NCBI GenBank assembly: GCA_020091685.1
Contig: CM034604.1
Span: 12,174,519 to 12,238,518, forward strand
DNA length: 64,000 nt
Source: Lutjanus erythropterus
Taxonomy: Eukaryota > Chordata > Actinopteri > Lutjaniformes > Lutjanidae
Direction of reading: 5' to 3'
Shown here: in pieces, positions 1 through 11,539 of the stretch
Position numbering within the stretch: position 1 is the stretch's first letter
Layout: each line of letters starts with the position of its first letter
Notes under the pieces: model-generated
The model's database searches: none
The model's input: the letters and a program-made list of their open reading frames with translations, nothing else
What the model was told of the DNA's origin: nothing
Position numbers and translations under genes: made by a program

Positions 1-560
1 TTGCAAGCATTGGAAATGACTAGAGGCTGTGCTTCTGTGCAGTCAGCGGTGCGGGTATTTCCTCTAACTGCGCTGCTTTGTTGGCCAACTTTGTGCCTTC
101 TCGCCCTCTTTCCACGGCAGCCAACTTTTGATGAGAGCTTTAATTTGATGTTGTTAAGGTTGTATGGTTTCAACTTTGCCATTTCTTTGGCTTATAATAG
201 TCGAGGTTTTTTCCCATGCGAACTCATAGCCTGTTGGGCGACGTCCTAAAATGGCCTCCAGATTTATTGGTGAGTTTTTTCCCTATCCAAGCCAAAGCAA
301 GAACATTACTCAGCAGCAATTACTACAGCAGTTGACAGGGTCGCTGCTCGCCACGACCTACGCACATCCAAGCGTCAAGGTGTATAGTGATTGACTAATG
401 CAGTACTTTTGAAAATGCACAATTACAGCTTACAGCCTCGGGTTTTGTGACAGTGTCATCTTGGCGGGGCTGAAACAGCACACCAGCCGAGCTCTGGATT
501 GTCACCAGGGCAATCACCGACACCTCAGCAGTAATTAGAGTAAGACTTAGAGAGGGCATC
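1..560. other. Repeat-free unassigned sequence, possible non-coding conserved element
   Basis: I recognise no gene or transposon here. The sequence is complex, with intermediate G+C and no tandem structure. An open frame covers 1-249 on the plus strand, but it starts at the window edge and its translation resembles no family I know. Regulatory function is possible but cannot be judged without other genomes. Confidence 0.25.
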
Positions 561-597
561 AGTCATGTCCTTGTTGCAGTGACTCATGACCCCCTTA

Positions 598-664
598 GTT
601 GAGCCTGTGCACACACACACAGAACCACATGCACACACACCTCAGTACCGCCTGCACACACGTG
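598..664. repeat. Degenerate CA-rich microsatellite
   Basis: Short CA runs alternate with non-repeat bases. This is a decayed dinucleotide tract of the kind common in fish introns. No function is inferred. Confidence 0.6.
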
Positions 665-984
665 GAACCAGTCAGCGGACACTGAGCCTGGGCTGGTCTT
701 AAGTAAAATGTAGAAGCTTTGAACGGATGATCTGTTTACAGGGAGAAGAAAGGCAGGCTATCACATTGCCAGATCTGGAACACATTGATGTTGATGCTAC
801 TCCCATTGTCAGATGAAACCGTGGATCTATTTGATATACAACAGATGATTCACAGGATATATACAAATACTCTTGACAGGCTACAGGCAGAGTCAGACCT
901 GTGAAATGCGAATGAGTGTAAGGTTGCATCTGTGCTATACAGACCGCATTCATATGCTCAATTTAATTGCTTCTCAGGGTTGGA
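665..984. other. Unassigned sequence
   Basis: I see no coding pattern, repeat match or tandem structure in this stretch. Confidence 0.3.
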
Positions 985-1084
985 TGCAAACCCCTAACTT
1001 GGTAGCCAAAGTATATTTTTGGTGGCCCAAATGTAAACGTGTGTAAAAAATAATACAGAAAAGGCAATTTCATGCGACTTAAAA

Positions 1085-1276
1085 CAGCCTCCCTTAACTG
1101 TCACACTTTTCCCATGACTTGTGATGTGGTGTTTGCTGAGGGCATTGTTACCAATGAAAAACAAGCTAGACTTCTCGGCTAGTTGAGGAAACTGGCTACA
1201 CAAATTGCAGTACGTCCTTTGATGCATCATACTCTAGCCAGTTCAACCCCTGCCTCCATTCACTCCCAAACTTTCT
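1085..1276 (-). pseudogene. Relic of a TTF-type zinc finger (ZNF862-like / hAT-related) protein
   Basis: On the minus strand, 1276-1211 reads as a tryptophan-rich lead-in (E-W-R-Q, then N-W-L-E-Y-D-A-S-K-D). One base out of frame, this continues as Y-C-N-L-C, F-P-x-L-A-E-K-S-S, F-F-I-G-N-N and H-I-T-S-H-G-K-S, down to about 1085. The order W-L-x-Y-D, C-x2-C, S-S-x-F-x-x-G, then a histidine cluster is typical of the N-terminal TTF-type zinc finger of ZNF862-like proteins and related hAT transposases. An in-frame stop lies just upstream of the first part, and a one-base frameshift falls just before the C-x2-C. No hAT catalytic or dimerisation region follows within the window. It is a dead fragment. 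The family assignment comes from memory of the motif spacing. Confidence 0.6.
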
Positions 1277-1489
1277 TTATCATTTAGTTTTTTCATAGTC
1301 CACCTTTTGTGATTCTGCTTCCTCTGCAAAAGTTGCATCAGCAATTTGGCTTAGTACTTCAGTAGTCCCAGTATATCAGTAGCTGGCTGGCAGTGAGTAT
1401 TATTCACTGTTTTAGTAAAATATTGGACTAAAGGCTGTGAAAAATTGGGATGATTGCAGAACTCTAACATTGTTTTGGGGATACAACTT

Positions 1490-1550
1490 GGAGGCCAAAG
1501 AGGGCCACCGACATGGAATATTTGGTGGCCACAGAGTTTTGGTGCATTCT
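1490..1550. repeat. Dispersed repeat fragment, inverted copy at 45.24-45.30 kb
   Basis: A 24-base block (about 1519-1542, core GGAATATTTGGTGGCCACAG) recurs on the opposite strand near 45255-45280, with weaker similarity around it. It lies just beyond the zinc-finger relic, so it is probably part of the same decayed transposon. Confidence 0.55.
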
Positions 1551-2140
1551 ATTTTAACTGAGAAGTTGGAATTTCTGTATTTACAGTTGGAAATTTCAAT
1601 GTGAAGCCTCCCTGAAGTTGGATTTGGAAAGTTGGAGAAAACTCATCAACTACGACGTCAAAATTCAATATGGATGCTCCATGCGTCAACAGTAGTAAAA
1701 GCTGTTTATTAGTATTTGTTTCTCATTAAATCAATCGCATGTACAGTACTGTCTGTGGACATGTTGCTACAGTGTCTGCATCAGCAAAATATTGTGGAAT
1801 GCATTGTTATCAAGCTTTTCCAACTTGTATTGGAACACAGTCAACTTGGGTGTGATGTCATTTCCAGCTCAAACTTCCGACCTCTGACGTAAATGGAACA
1901 CACTATAACTTATTGTGAACACGGGCCATCAAGCCATGTTTATGATGAACCCTGCTTCTGTTACTGTTTATTTCAAACTGGCACAGCTAATTAAAGGTCC
2001 AATTTTGAGTCAATATTTAGAACATAAATTCTGCAACAAATAAAACCTCAACAGACATAAACTCTGCATTACTTATTTTTTTGTATGAGGTGAAGTTTTC
2101 CATCAAGATTAAATTAAAAGTTTTGACAGCTTTGGTCCAA
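1551..2140. other. Unassigned AT-rich sequence
   Basis: No gene, tandem repeat or recognised transposon end. It may contain body sequence of the relic to its left. Confidence 0.3.
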
Positions 2141-3560
2141 GTCACTCCTCCTTTTCATCCAACGGTCTCCCCAAAGCTCAACAAGTACTGGCAGATATGC
2201 TCACCCCTGAGAACTAGAAACAGGAGGGATATTTGACGCAGCCAGTGTGTCGACGTGTGTCAGCTTTTCTATTTCAGCCCGGTTTGAGGCACACCTTTGT
2301 GTGTTGCTGTGAAGTAAATGGATATTTTCCTCAAGGATACCTCACAGCAGAGTTTGTGTGTTCACCAGGAGCTTTCAGTGCGTGGTTGGAAGACAGACTA
2401 CACTGCAGACAGATCTCTGGTTTAGCTCTGGGTTTGCCTTCTCCCCCTGCTCCCGGCCAAAACTATGCAGATGAAAGTTTGGAGTGTAACAAAGTGATTA
2501 ACAGCGGTACAGCATGAATGGCTGAGGTTTGCCATATTTCTCCTGCTGGGTGGTAACCTAATGGCCATATTAACATTAATTCAATTTTCTCCCATCCTGT
2601 CTTTTCAGAGAGGTGCTTCATTATAGCGGGGACATTCCTGATTTTTACAACACAAGAGTGGGAAAATAGCAGACTGCACAGTTAGAGAGGAAAACATTTG
2701 CTACAGCGACACAGCAAAGTTTCCCAGGAAATGGGCGGCTGCTCTGTGACTCTTTGTCTTTTCTTTTTTTATCAAACAGAAGCTGCGTTTTACTTTAAAG
2801 AGCTGTTTGTGCACATTTTCAAAATGAGAAATGCAGACCATATCCTGTTATTGAAGGTCCGGGTGTCTTTATTGCCTGGTGAGGCAGCGGCACATGGCAG
2901 TGTCCCTCTCTGCATATCAGGGTAGCTTTGTGAAGGGGCAGCATGTTTAGTCATACATTAGGGCGAAGGACACTTAAGTGCTACCTGATGTTAGCGGGAG
3001 AGCATGTGGACACAGCAGGGTTTTTTAGGCGTGCCTCAGAAAGTATGCACAATAATTTTGCCATTTACTGCGGTCTTGTGATGGTGCACTGCCGCTGTTA
3101 TATTGGTTTGGAATGTACCATTCTATTTTAGAGTGAGCCCACTCAGTGGGTTGTGGGCCACTACGGCCACTGGCCCACTCATGACTTTTACAACAAAGCC
3201 CAATGATTGGGCCTAAACCGCCCGCCGAAGTTGTCTTTTTGACGCAGAACATTTTTGAGGTGATTGTGTCAACATTTCTACGCTGCAACATCCTTTATAA
3301 AGAAATATGACTGACGGAGCGGACATTGAATTTCACCACAGTGTTTTCCCAAATACTATCCAACAAATTGCCCTGTTGGGATTTCCAAGGTTTCCAGTTC
3401 AATCCTTAAAAGGCAAGTAGAGATTGATACAAATATGATGAGGAAAATTATCTTTTTTTTCCTCCTCTGATTGCAATTTGACCACAATTTGTTATAGATC
3501 TTCAGAATGTGTACGTCTCAAGAACAATCCTCGTTCTGTGGCCGTCTGTCTCATTCATCT
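2141..3560. other. Repeat-free unassigned sequence
   Basis: Complex sequence without recognised repeats or a convincing frame. A GC-rich patch at 3131-3240 contains a perfect hairpin: GTGGGCCA at 3153-3160 pairs with TGGCCCAC at 3171-3178 across a 10-base loop. I know of no RNA family with this element. Confidence 0.25.
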
Positions 3561-4973
3561 GTGTGAATGGACCTTGTAATTACAGAACAGAGCAGTTGTG
3601 TTTAAATGGCAATACAGTTTGCAGTTTTTCACATAAACTGTCAGAAGCTTGAATGTGAAACGAAGCAAAATAAGCAATATTTCTGTGAGAGAGTCCCTGC
3701 CAATAGCCCGAACAAAATAACAACTCCCCATCCAGGCCAACTGCTGTGGCTGCCCCGTTTATTTTTCTGGACAGAGTTCATCGATGGAATTTCAGAATTA
3801 ACTGACAGACTTAAAAATATTTATTGAAAGGGCACCATAGCAAAAATGAACATCAGAAAAAAAAGGAATCAAAAAGCATCCATCATCACTGTTCGGGGAG
3901 TATATGAGTGTGGTACAGCTGTCATTTCATTTCCACTCGCGCTAGATTAAATAAAGACAGAGCTGCAAAAAAAATCCCTCTGTACTCTGGAGTCTCCATC
4001 CCTCTGGCAGTACATTTGACTGACCACTTGTCAAACTCAGAATGAAAAAGGGTGCACTGTAATTATGACTTGCCACAAGATTCTGAGCAGTTATTAATGA
4101 AAATAAAATATATTAGCCCATATCTTATCCTAGATCACTGGAGCTTAATTAGTTCGGAAACACAAGCATATTGTTGATATTAGAGTTATTAGTCACCGTA
4201 GGATGACTACGCCTATAATACTGTGCAGTTGGAGGCATGCATGAATATTGATCCATCATGCAGCATCGGTAATAGTAGCTGCAGTAGTTGTGCTGGTGGT
4301 ATAGTTAAGCTTAAAACCTCAAAAGCATTTCATATGTGCACTGGCTTTGATTTGGAGCTTGAATGGGGGAATAATGGGAGGCAGACAAGCTGGGGAGTGC
4401 AGCCACACAAAGGCACCGTGCCTCTCTAAGGGGTCTGGCTGCCTGGCTGTCTCAGGGCCCTGGGCTGAGGTTGAGTCTGAGGCTCAGGCCTATAAGATTG
4501 GGGTTTCACGGAAGACGGAGCTGCACGGGGGTTAGTAATGAAAGGCCTGGATAGATGAGGAGAGTCAGAGGCGTGTCATCCTCTCCTGCAGCCTGACCCT
4601 CACCTCAGAGATTAATTCATCACAGAGAGCTATCAGAGGAGCTTTGGGAGTGCAGGAGAGGAGGTTTGAGCGTGTGGGAGGGTTGAGCAGTAGGTACCCG
4701 TGAGGATGGGCCGGGGTGAGATGGGACACGGGCAGGGTGGGGTGACTTGGGGTTGTGGCGGCTCTTTTCTAAACAGCCCTCCTAAAAATAGATCATTCCA
4801 CTATTTGAGCGTTCAGTCATGAAAGGATGAAAGGGTTTTCTTTTTAAATCAACTTAAGCAAAGCAAATCTTGAATTTGATGCTAGATTAAAGTTTGGTGA
4901 ATGTTTGAAAAAGGGAAACATGGAATTTTCCACTTCTTCAGCAACAAAATTACATTACTAGGAGCTAGCTGTT
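3561..4973. other. Unassigned sequence: AT-rich part, then G-rich part
   Basis: 3800-4220 is AT-rich and complex and resembles intronic non-coding DNA. 4360-4780 is richer in G+C, with purine-rich stretches near 4555-4745. No supported gene or recognised repeat is present. Confidence 0.25.
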
Positions 4974-4981
4974 ATACCTTT

Positions 4982-5482
4982 CACTGATGAAGGGGGGTGA
5001 GGTGGGGTAGCCTCTTGAATGCCTTTATGGCTGATGAAACTTGATCAAGTGCCTTCCAGGGTGGCCCAGTGTCCAAGACAACATGATAAAGTGTCCTCTA
5101 GGGTGTCCTTCCAGTGAAGGAAAAATAATTAAGTCCCCTTCCAGCAGACAAAACATGATAAATTGTCCTCTAGGATGCTCTTTCAGTGGACAAAACAAAC
5201 AAAAAAAAATGTGATGCAGTACCATAGAGACTGCCCTACCCGCTAGAAAATTAACAGGCCTCTATATGCCACTAAATGATACAAAGTTAATCGTTCTCTG
5301 TGTTTTTATTACAGAGGTATAGTACTTGTTGTACATAATAAAACAATTTTATCATAACCAGAGATTCGAACTGTTTCACCATAAATCCATTATAGCTTTT
5401 GGTGTGCTGGTGCCCCTCCAAATACAACTAGTGCCCTCATTTTTTTCACCCTTGCCCCTCAGACAGCCAGAGTCCGCCACTG
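4982..5482. mobile_element. hAT-like non-autonomous element with exact 8-bp TSD
   Basis: The octamer ATACCTTT occurs at 4974-4981 and again at 5483-5490. Between them lies a 501-bp segment that starts CACTGATGAAGG and whose right end, read in reverse, starts CAGTGGCGGACT. These are weakly matching inverted ends. Eight-base duplications are the hallmark of hAT transposons. The interior holds about four decayed units of some 35-45 bases each (about 5040-5200) built around GATAAA, GTCCTCTAGG and CCAGTG. It has no transposase and would depend on a partner for mobility. Confidence 0.8.
5040..5205. repeat. Internal degenerate tandem repeat of the 4982-5482 element
   Basis: Units near 5081 and 5151 both begin ACATGATAAA and continue through TGTCCTCTAGG to a C-AGTG block. 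Partial units lie before and between them. The minus-strand frame over this array encodes a repeating peptide (H-P-R-G), a by-product of the repeat and not a protein. Confidence 0.65.
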
Positions 5483-5490
5483 ATACCTTT

Positions 5491-7400
5491 AGCATGCCTG
5501 AATAGCCAAACAGGAGCTCTAATAAAGAAATAATAGAATATGTGCAGTAGTTTGAAAGGGGTGACGCAGCTTAATACAGCTGCAATAAAGTTAGAACGTC
5601 AACTATGGCTGATTTATTTGAAGTGGAAGGGAAGTGTTTAATACGAGACACATGGTTTCAATAGATAGCTGAAGTTCCATGCCACAAACTGCAGAAAGAT
5701 GTAAAACGGACTGTACAGGAATTGGTCAGTGATAAGTACATGATATAAGACAGACACAGAAGCGATGCCATACGAGTTTTCAAACTGTCAGTGCTTTTTC
5801 ATTTTAATATTAACCAGTGGTACTCAACAATTCAGATGTTTTTACAGTACTGTATGTTTTGCATGAAGAATTTTAAAGTAATATTTTGACGACTTTGATA
5901 AACTCACGAGAAAACTTATTTTAGTCCCTCAGCCATATGGAAGCTTGCATCTTTCTTGGTTATATCTACAGAGACAGACAGGTGCAAACAAATACACACC
6001 ACAATGCGCTCCAGGGCCCCTACTGTACACAAGCAGGGATGTCCAAATATACCAAGTCCCACACCAAATCTACTTCTGCAGTCTTTGCTCAGTGTCTTGC
6101 ACTAACACTTGGTGCCTCCGTTGCCAGAAAAATAAACACGATCACTCAAGACTGGGACATGAATCTGAAATAGTGTCTGGCACAGAGCAGCTGGGATGTG
6201 AAAACCTAAACATTTTGGAGACACATTTTGAATATTATGGCGATAAAACATACACTTTCAAGGGATTAACAAATTTACTGAACGTATGTGTAGAGTTTGT
6301 CTGGAGTCAACCAGTGTCAGCTAGTTTTATACATATTTTAACAAAAATTATATTATTTTAAGTTGCATTTTAGTCACTTGATTATATTGAGATTGATTCT
6401 GGTTTTAGTCAATAAAATTAAAGAATGTATTTTAGTTTAGTTTTCCTAAGTGAAACTTAAATGTTACATGAAAATGTCTGCACCAAAATCACCATGTAAT
6501 AAATAACTATGCTGAGAGTATCTACCATGTTTTACTGTCATTTACGGCACAATGTTTCTGTCCCCCTCTGTCTGTGTTGGAATTTGAGAGACCCACAAAC
6601 AGATGGACAGGGACATCATAGCACATTCAGGTGCCCCTCATAAACTCTGAAATCTACATTGCTTTGTACAGCAATGCACATGGACATCGACTTTATGGTG
6701 CATTCAAGTGCTCCTCGTATTCTTAAAAGTATATACTGAATGGTCACAAAGGTTGTTTGCAAGTTTTTATTTTCTACTTTATCTCCTGAAATACATAGAC
6801 CTACATCTGTTATTACTTTTATTGTTCTTTCACTACAGCATTTTTAGAATTCAATGCTAAAAATCATAACAACATCCTATTCATTTCTACACAGGGAGAT
6901 TTGCATTAAAAAATCAAATTGTTTTCAGCAAACCTCTGACAACTTTCAAGTTTCAAGTTGTTCATGCACATTTTAGTTTGTTCCGTTCCTTTTTATGCTT
7001 ATTGCCTGCAACTGTGGATGCCTTTTTCTTTATATACAACTAACACTTCTGGTGGAGACATGACATTACTGAAATGCAGGACTTTGCTGTGAAACAGCGA
7101 CATCAACCTCAGAGGAAGTGATTTTTTTTGGGTGGTGAAAGATACTGTAAGGACAATAAGGAGCATAGAGTGTGATTCTGCAGATGTCTACAGGTTGTTG
7201 AAAAGGGCTTAAAATTTATACAGTAATTAATTATAATTTAGTTTTACTTGTTGACAAAAATTGTAATACATTTCGTCACAAATTTTGTTTCCCATGGGGA
7301 TGATTTATAAAAAAATTTAAAAGAAAAGGTCGTAAAAAAAAAAAAAGCTTATATTTTCATGAAAATGAAAATGATGAAATTAAGACCTTTCTTAAACTTT
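5491..7400. other. AT-rich sequence, probably old repeat debris
   Basis: No gene seen. Two related segments (about 6604-6660 and 6677-6733) share GGACATC, CATTCA-GTGC and CCTC blocks, suggesting a decayed local duplication. 6365-6450 and 7220-7390 (TTAGT and TTGACAAAAATT-type motifs) loosely resemble a fish repeat family rich in TTAGTCGA. I could not define ends or TSDs. Confidence 0.25.
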
Positions 7401-8440
7401 TAATTTTCCAACAAAAGTCAACAGAGCACATAAGCTCTTTTCAGCAACATCTCACTTCACATTTATGCAGTTACACACATTCACACCTGGTAGCTGCAAA
7501 AATATCCAAAGTCATCAACTACTGGCCACAACGCAGCTCTGCTGGAGTGAATGAGGGTTACATACCTTATACAAGGCAGCCTGAAAGCCTTTCAGCAGCT
7601 TCAGTTTCTTTAACCTTTAGGTTACAGCTCACAGTTTAAATGACCAGTCTCCTGCCTCACTGTCTGCATGCAGGCCAGCTGCTAAATCAAACACTTCTTT
7701 TTCACTGCTTAGCATTATGTTGTGGTGCTGAGGCTTTATTTCACAGACTTTTAATGGATGTTTTTTTCTTCTTGTTTACAGGCATGTGTGTTTTTTTGCA
7801 AGTTTAGAGTGAAGAATCCAAGAGGGAGGGAGAGACATAGGGAGAGTGGGAGTCCTGAAATGAAACGCTGACACGGAGTTTCCTCACGGTGCAGAAACGG
7901 CCCGTGAGTTCGGAGGCGTTGTTGAGACTACAGAGAAACGCTTTCCTCGTTTTTGCTCCGGAGGAACTGACTGATCACTGGCCAGTCTGCTCGCTTTCGA
8001 AAGACAGTTGTCTCTGTAGTTTCCTGATCCGGACCAAAGCCCTTTGTGACTAAACAAATGGAATAAATTACCCAACTGGAGTGAATTATAGATTTTCCCC
8101 CTAGAAGTTGCTGGCATTTATTACATTACAAATGCCTTTATGTTAGGAACAGAAATTAAATGGGGAAGTCGTAAAAGTGAACTCCCAGACTTATGGCAAC
8201 AGCCTCCATTATTCTGTTAAACAGAAACGCTCCTCTGGAAGGGTCAAGCATTTATACTCCTGTATATGTTTATATCATTTTAGATCATCCCAGTTATTAG
8301 TTCAACCTGGTGACCCCACAGACGCTTTGCCTTCTGTCAGAGACGACATTTCCTACAGTGTCAAATGGGCTCCAGGCATAAGCCTTTGAGCTCCGCTGCT
8401 ACATCTGCTCTACATATTCATCCCAGGGCCTCTTTAAATC
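7401..8440. other. Repeat-free unassigned sequence with G+C-rich core
   Basis: 7800-8110 is complex and contains several CpGs. A purine-rich run at 7818-7862 precedes it. No splice-framed coding pattern is visible. It is a candidate non-coding regulatory block only. Confidence 0.25.
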
Positions 8441-8445
8441 TTACC

Positions 8446-8530
8446 CTGCGCCCACACACACACAAACAGACAACACACACACCCCCACATTCACATAAAT
8501 GCACACACAGCGATATGTGCACACGCAGGG
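8446..8530. repeat. CA-rich degenerate microsatellite
   Basis: Interrupted CA repeats with C-rich breaks. It yields a histidine/threonine-rich spurious translation. Confidence 0.65.
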
Positions 8531-8570
8531 GATTGAGCACACAAATAAACATGTATTGTGATTAAGGAAG

Positions 8571-8960
8571 TGAAAAATAAAATAATTTAATGACTATGTC
8601 GTGCTTAAAGATAGTAATCTTCATTTAAAGCAAGCAAACAATTAAGCTGTGACTAGCTTGGTGGAGAACTAAAAATACAATCTCACTTCAAACATCTATA
8701 ATTTTAAATAAACAACTCACAAGCCTGATGTATGGATGCACGTCTAATTAATCTTTAATTAAGGTATTAGCAACACGATGAAATATGAAGGCTGGTTTGA
8801 GTAATTGGAAAGTTATACTGTGAAAAGAGAGAAGCTTTTTTTCTTTAATTGCATGGATCATCAGGTAAAGACAAAAGTGACAAAAGTAACTGATGTACCA
8901 ACACAACAACATGTCAGATGACATTGAATTAAACTGCTCCTAAGCTTAGGTGGTATTTTT
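8571..8960. promoter_or_regulatory. Candidate non-coding regulatory element with clustered TAATTA cores
   Basis: AT-rich but non-repetitive. It contains two close TAATTA/TTAATTAA-type homeodomain cores at about 8745-8762, and further AATTAAG and TAATTGG motifs at 8640 and 8805. Such clusters are common in vertebrate developmental enhancers. The call rests on sequence texture and motif density and would need cross-species conservation. Confidence 0.3.
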
Positions 8961-8999
8961 TCATACCTTCATTACAGTTTACCCAGGTATATGAGCATG

Positions 9000-9990
9000 A
9001 CGTCCCTCTCCTCCGCAACGCATCTCAGCTGGCTCCTTTCAACAGCAGCAGCTGTTCTACTTTGAGCTACCTACAGATTTGTCAGCCCCTCACCCTCTGA
9101 TAGCTGTTGTTTCGACTTTAAAAAACAACAAAAGGCTGCCATACCTCTGAGCTGACCTATCATTTTCTATCTGCACTTATTTTGTCACTGTTTTTGTTGT
9201 CTCACGTTTAAGTCCACGCTGTAGCTCATACGTCGTCAGGGCATCTGAAAAACACGCCTGTGAAATGATTGGCTGTTTGTGTGTCACTGTAGCACTGAAG
9301 GATATGATTATGAGCCAGGAAGGGAGCATACATGGGGTTTGTCTGTTAAATGATTGGCTAATTATCTGCTAATCGTAGCATGCTCCATTATCAAGGAATA
9401 TATGATGGGCTATCAAACATTTTATCAAATGACTTTCTTATTGCTGTCAATGACATGTCTCTTGTAGAGATAGCTATCATTTTATTGCCCAGGCCTAACA
9501 TAAGTGCTATTCCTGCAGCTGGCAAACAACACACACACAGGTGCTCTGCTTTGGTCTTGAGAAGCTGCAGCCTTTATTCACTGAGAAACTTAAGCCTACA
9601 CAGTACATTTACTGCCAGACCAACAACTTTGCTCTCTCATGCTTGCTCAGCTAAACTTACACACTCAGCATGCTATTTCGCTGTGACCAATCAGTGGTTT
9701 GTGGCGTTTGCTGGCCAAAACACTCGCAAACAGGGAGAGACATTTTTCCTTTTTTAATTTAGTAACATTTCTCCCCAGACGCCATGTTTCACCGGTCGGC
9801 TGTGCTGCCTTAACCACCAGTACCTTTGTTGCCACATACTGCGCACTACAACACCTGACCTCAGTGCAGCATATGTAAAGAGAAACATCTGTAATTTTGA
9901 AAATCATACTGTTAGGATTTCATAATACCCTGATATACTGTAATACCTCTATATGGCCAAAGACTAATTGCGACAAATGCTGAACCATAT
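9000..9990. mobile_element. Composite of decayed TIR-element fragments
   Basis: 9403-9505 has a GGGCTATCAAAC-like left edge and a right edge that reads TTAGGCCTGGGCAATAAA in reverse. It resembles the widespread fish TAGGGCTGGGCAAT element family. 9540-9720 resembles the interior of a related element. 9912-9957, with TTTCATAATACC and ATACTGTAATACC, resembles the end of a 'GGTATACC' family. No TSD was found, so these are relics with uncertain limits. Confidence 0.4.
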
Positions 9991-10849
9991 ACGTTTTTAT
10001 TGCAAGACCATATTTGCCTGTGCCCTTTGCATTGGAACCCCAAGCTGCACCAGTACAGTGGTATTATTGAAATGAATGAGGGAACTTCATCTTTCATGCA
10101 GTGCTGGTTCTTGTCTGAACAAAGCGAGCGAGAGAGATACTGGGGGTGGTGTGATGGGTATCCTTGTCTCAGTACTATGTGCTGTGTCACTTTGAGTCAA
10201 AATGATTTGAGTCAAAAGTCAGTTGCTACTTTTCAGTTTAAGTTCAGTAATAGTGATAATGTGATAAATTGGTGAAATACTGACTGTTGTGTACCAGAGC
10301 ACAGCAAGCTCATGTTCAAGTTGAATCCCCCACCAGCAGATAATTATTAACTTATGTATATCAAACTTGCAAACCCACACAACATGCAGCAGACATTCTC
10401 TTTTTATCAAGTGTTATGTAGTGTTGATAAGCAGCAGGTGATCATCAGTACTTGGATACATGCTTGGGGTTGGCAATGAGTACAGTTGAGAGTAGCAGTG
10501 GCATAAACTGTGAAACAGATGCTTAGATCAAATTATGTGATGTGATGAATATAAAAGCAAACTTGTTTTGAGTTGAAATATTCCCCATACTCTCCAATGC
10601 TTAGCTGTGTGGAGAAAAGAGTTTCCCATGAAAAACAAATCGACATTCCTCTGCAGCTTCATCTCTCTCTCCTTAGCTCCACATCACAATGTATTTGCTA
10701 AATCATGCCCATGTTGAGAAATCCAATCACATCTGGAGGATTTGACTGAAATCTCTCTTGTAACAAGTACTGTAACTCCTGTAACTTACATTTTGGTCTT
10801 TTATCCAAACATTTAAACAAATACATACCACTCTCACATCCAAGTGCTA
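9991..10849. other. Unassigned sequence
   Basis: No recognised repeat, tandem structure or coding pattern. The open frames here are 60-90 codons long and overlap on both strands. Confidence 0.3.
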
Positions 10850-10920
10850 GGTAGAGAGCCAGAACCAGGAGGTGATTAGCCCAGCTTAGCATGAAAAATG
10901 GATGCAGCTAGCCTAGCTTC
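10850..10920 (+). repeat. Fragment of dispersed fish repeat (family F, copy 1)
   Basis: Contains GATTAGCCCAGCTTAGCAT followed by AGCTAGCCTAGCTTC. The first block is shared with copies at 15.88-16.01 kb (same strand) and 17.09-17.29 kb (opposite strand). The family carries GCTTAGCTTAGCAT-type motifs and is common in fish genomes. I do not know its superfamily. Confidence 0.5.
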
Positions 10921-11539
10921 AACACCTGAATCTCATGCTGCCTTTAGACAGAACTCGTGGTTACAACAAGCTTTGAGAAAATTTCCACATAGAAGGTTAT
11001 GAATACCAGCAGAGGTGGATGTTCACATGGACTATCATGAACATACTAAACATGACCCCATTTAAAGGCAGCATCACTAATTTAACCCATATACAAACAA
11101 AAATATAGAAGTGAAAAGTTTTGGTTTTAAAGAGGCTTACATGCTTACATTACAATAACTGTTTCTTGTTGTTACCATAATGTTGCCAGGCAAACAGTGA
11201 AGATTAAAGAAAAAAGTAATAGTAGGAAAGGAGGAAAGATAAACACAGCACAGAGACAAACAGGGTGAGGACACTAAAAAAGGGGACAGAATAGAAAAAA
11301 AGACCCCTGTTTACCCCAACAAAAGAAAGCTCAAAGGCAAAGACAAGAAATGTGTTGACAAACTTGCAGAAGTCACTGCAACTGTGGTTCAAAATATAAA
11401 TCTAGACCTTGTTTCTTTCTATCAAATAAGCCTTTATGAAAGCACTCGTAACAAAGAGTAAAATAAACGGTGACAGTATGTGTAATGCTTATATGTATTT
11501 TAATTGTATTTGGATAACCTAATGTAAATAAAACTATTT
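10921..11539. other. Unassigned AT-rich sequence
   Basis: Nothing supported. A purine-rich run at about 11200-11350 gives a phenylalanine-rich spurious frame on the minus strand. Confidence 0.3.

Noticed and set aside
251-275. ATG-GCC start followed after 19 bases by GTGAGT, resembling a tiny first coding exon with splice donor
   Set aside because: The coding part would be only six codons, with no promoter evidence, partner exon or recognisable peptide. The pattern arises by chance often in 64 kb.
5025-5225. Minus-strand frame with repeating H-P-R-G peptides, suggestive of a repeat protein
   Set aside because: It is the translation of the tandem units inside the 4982-5482 transposon.
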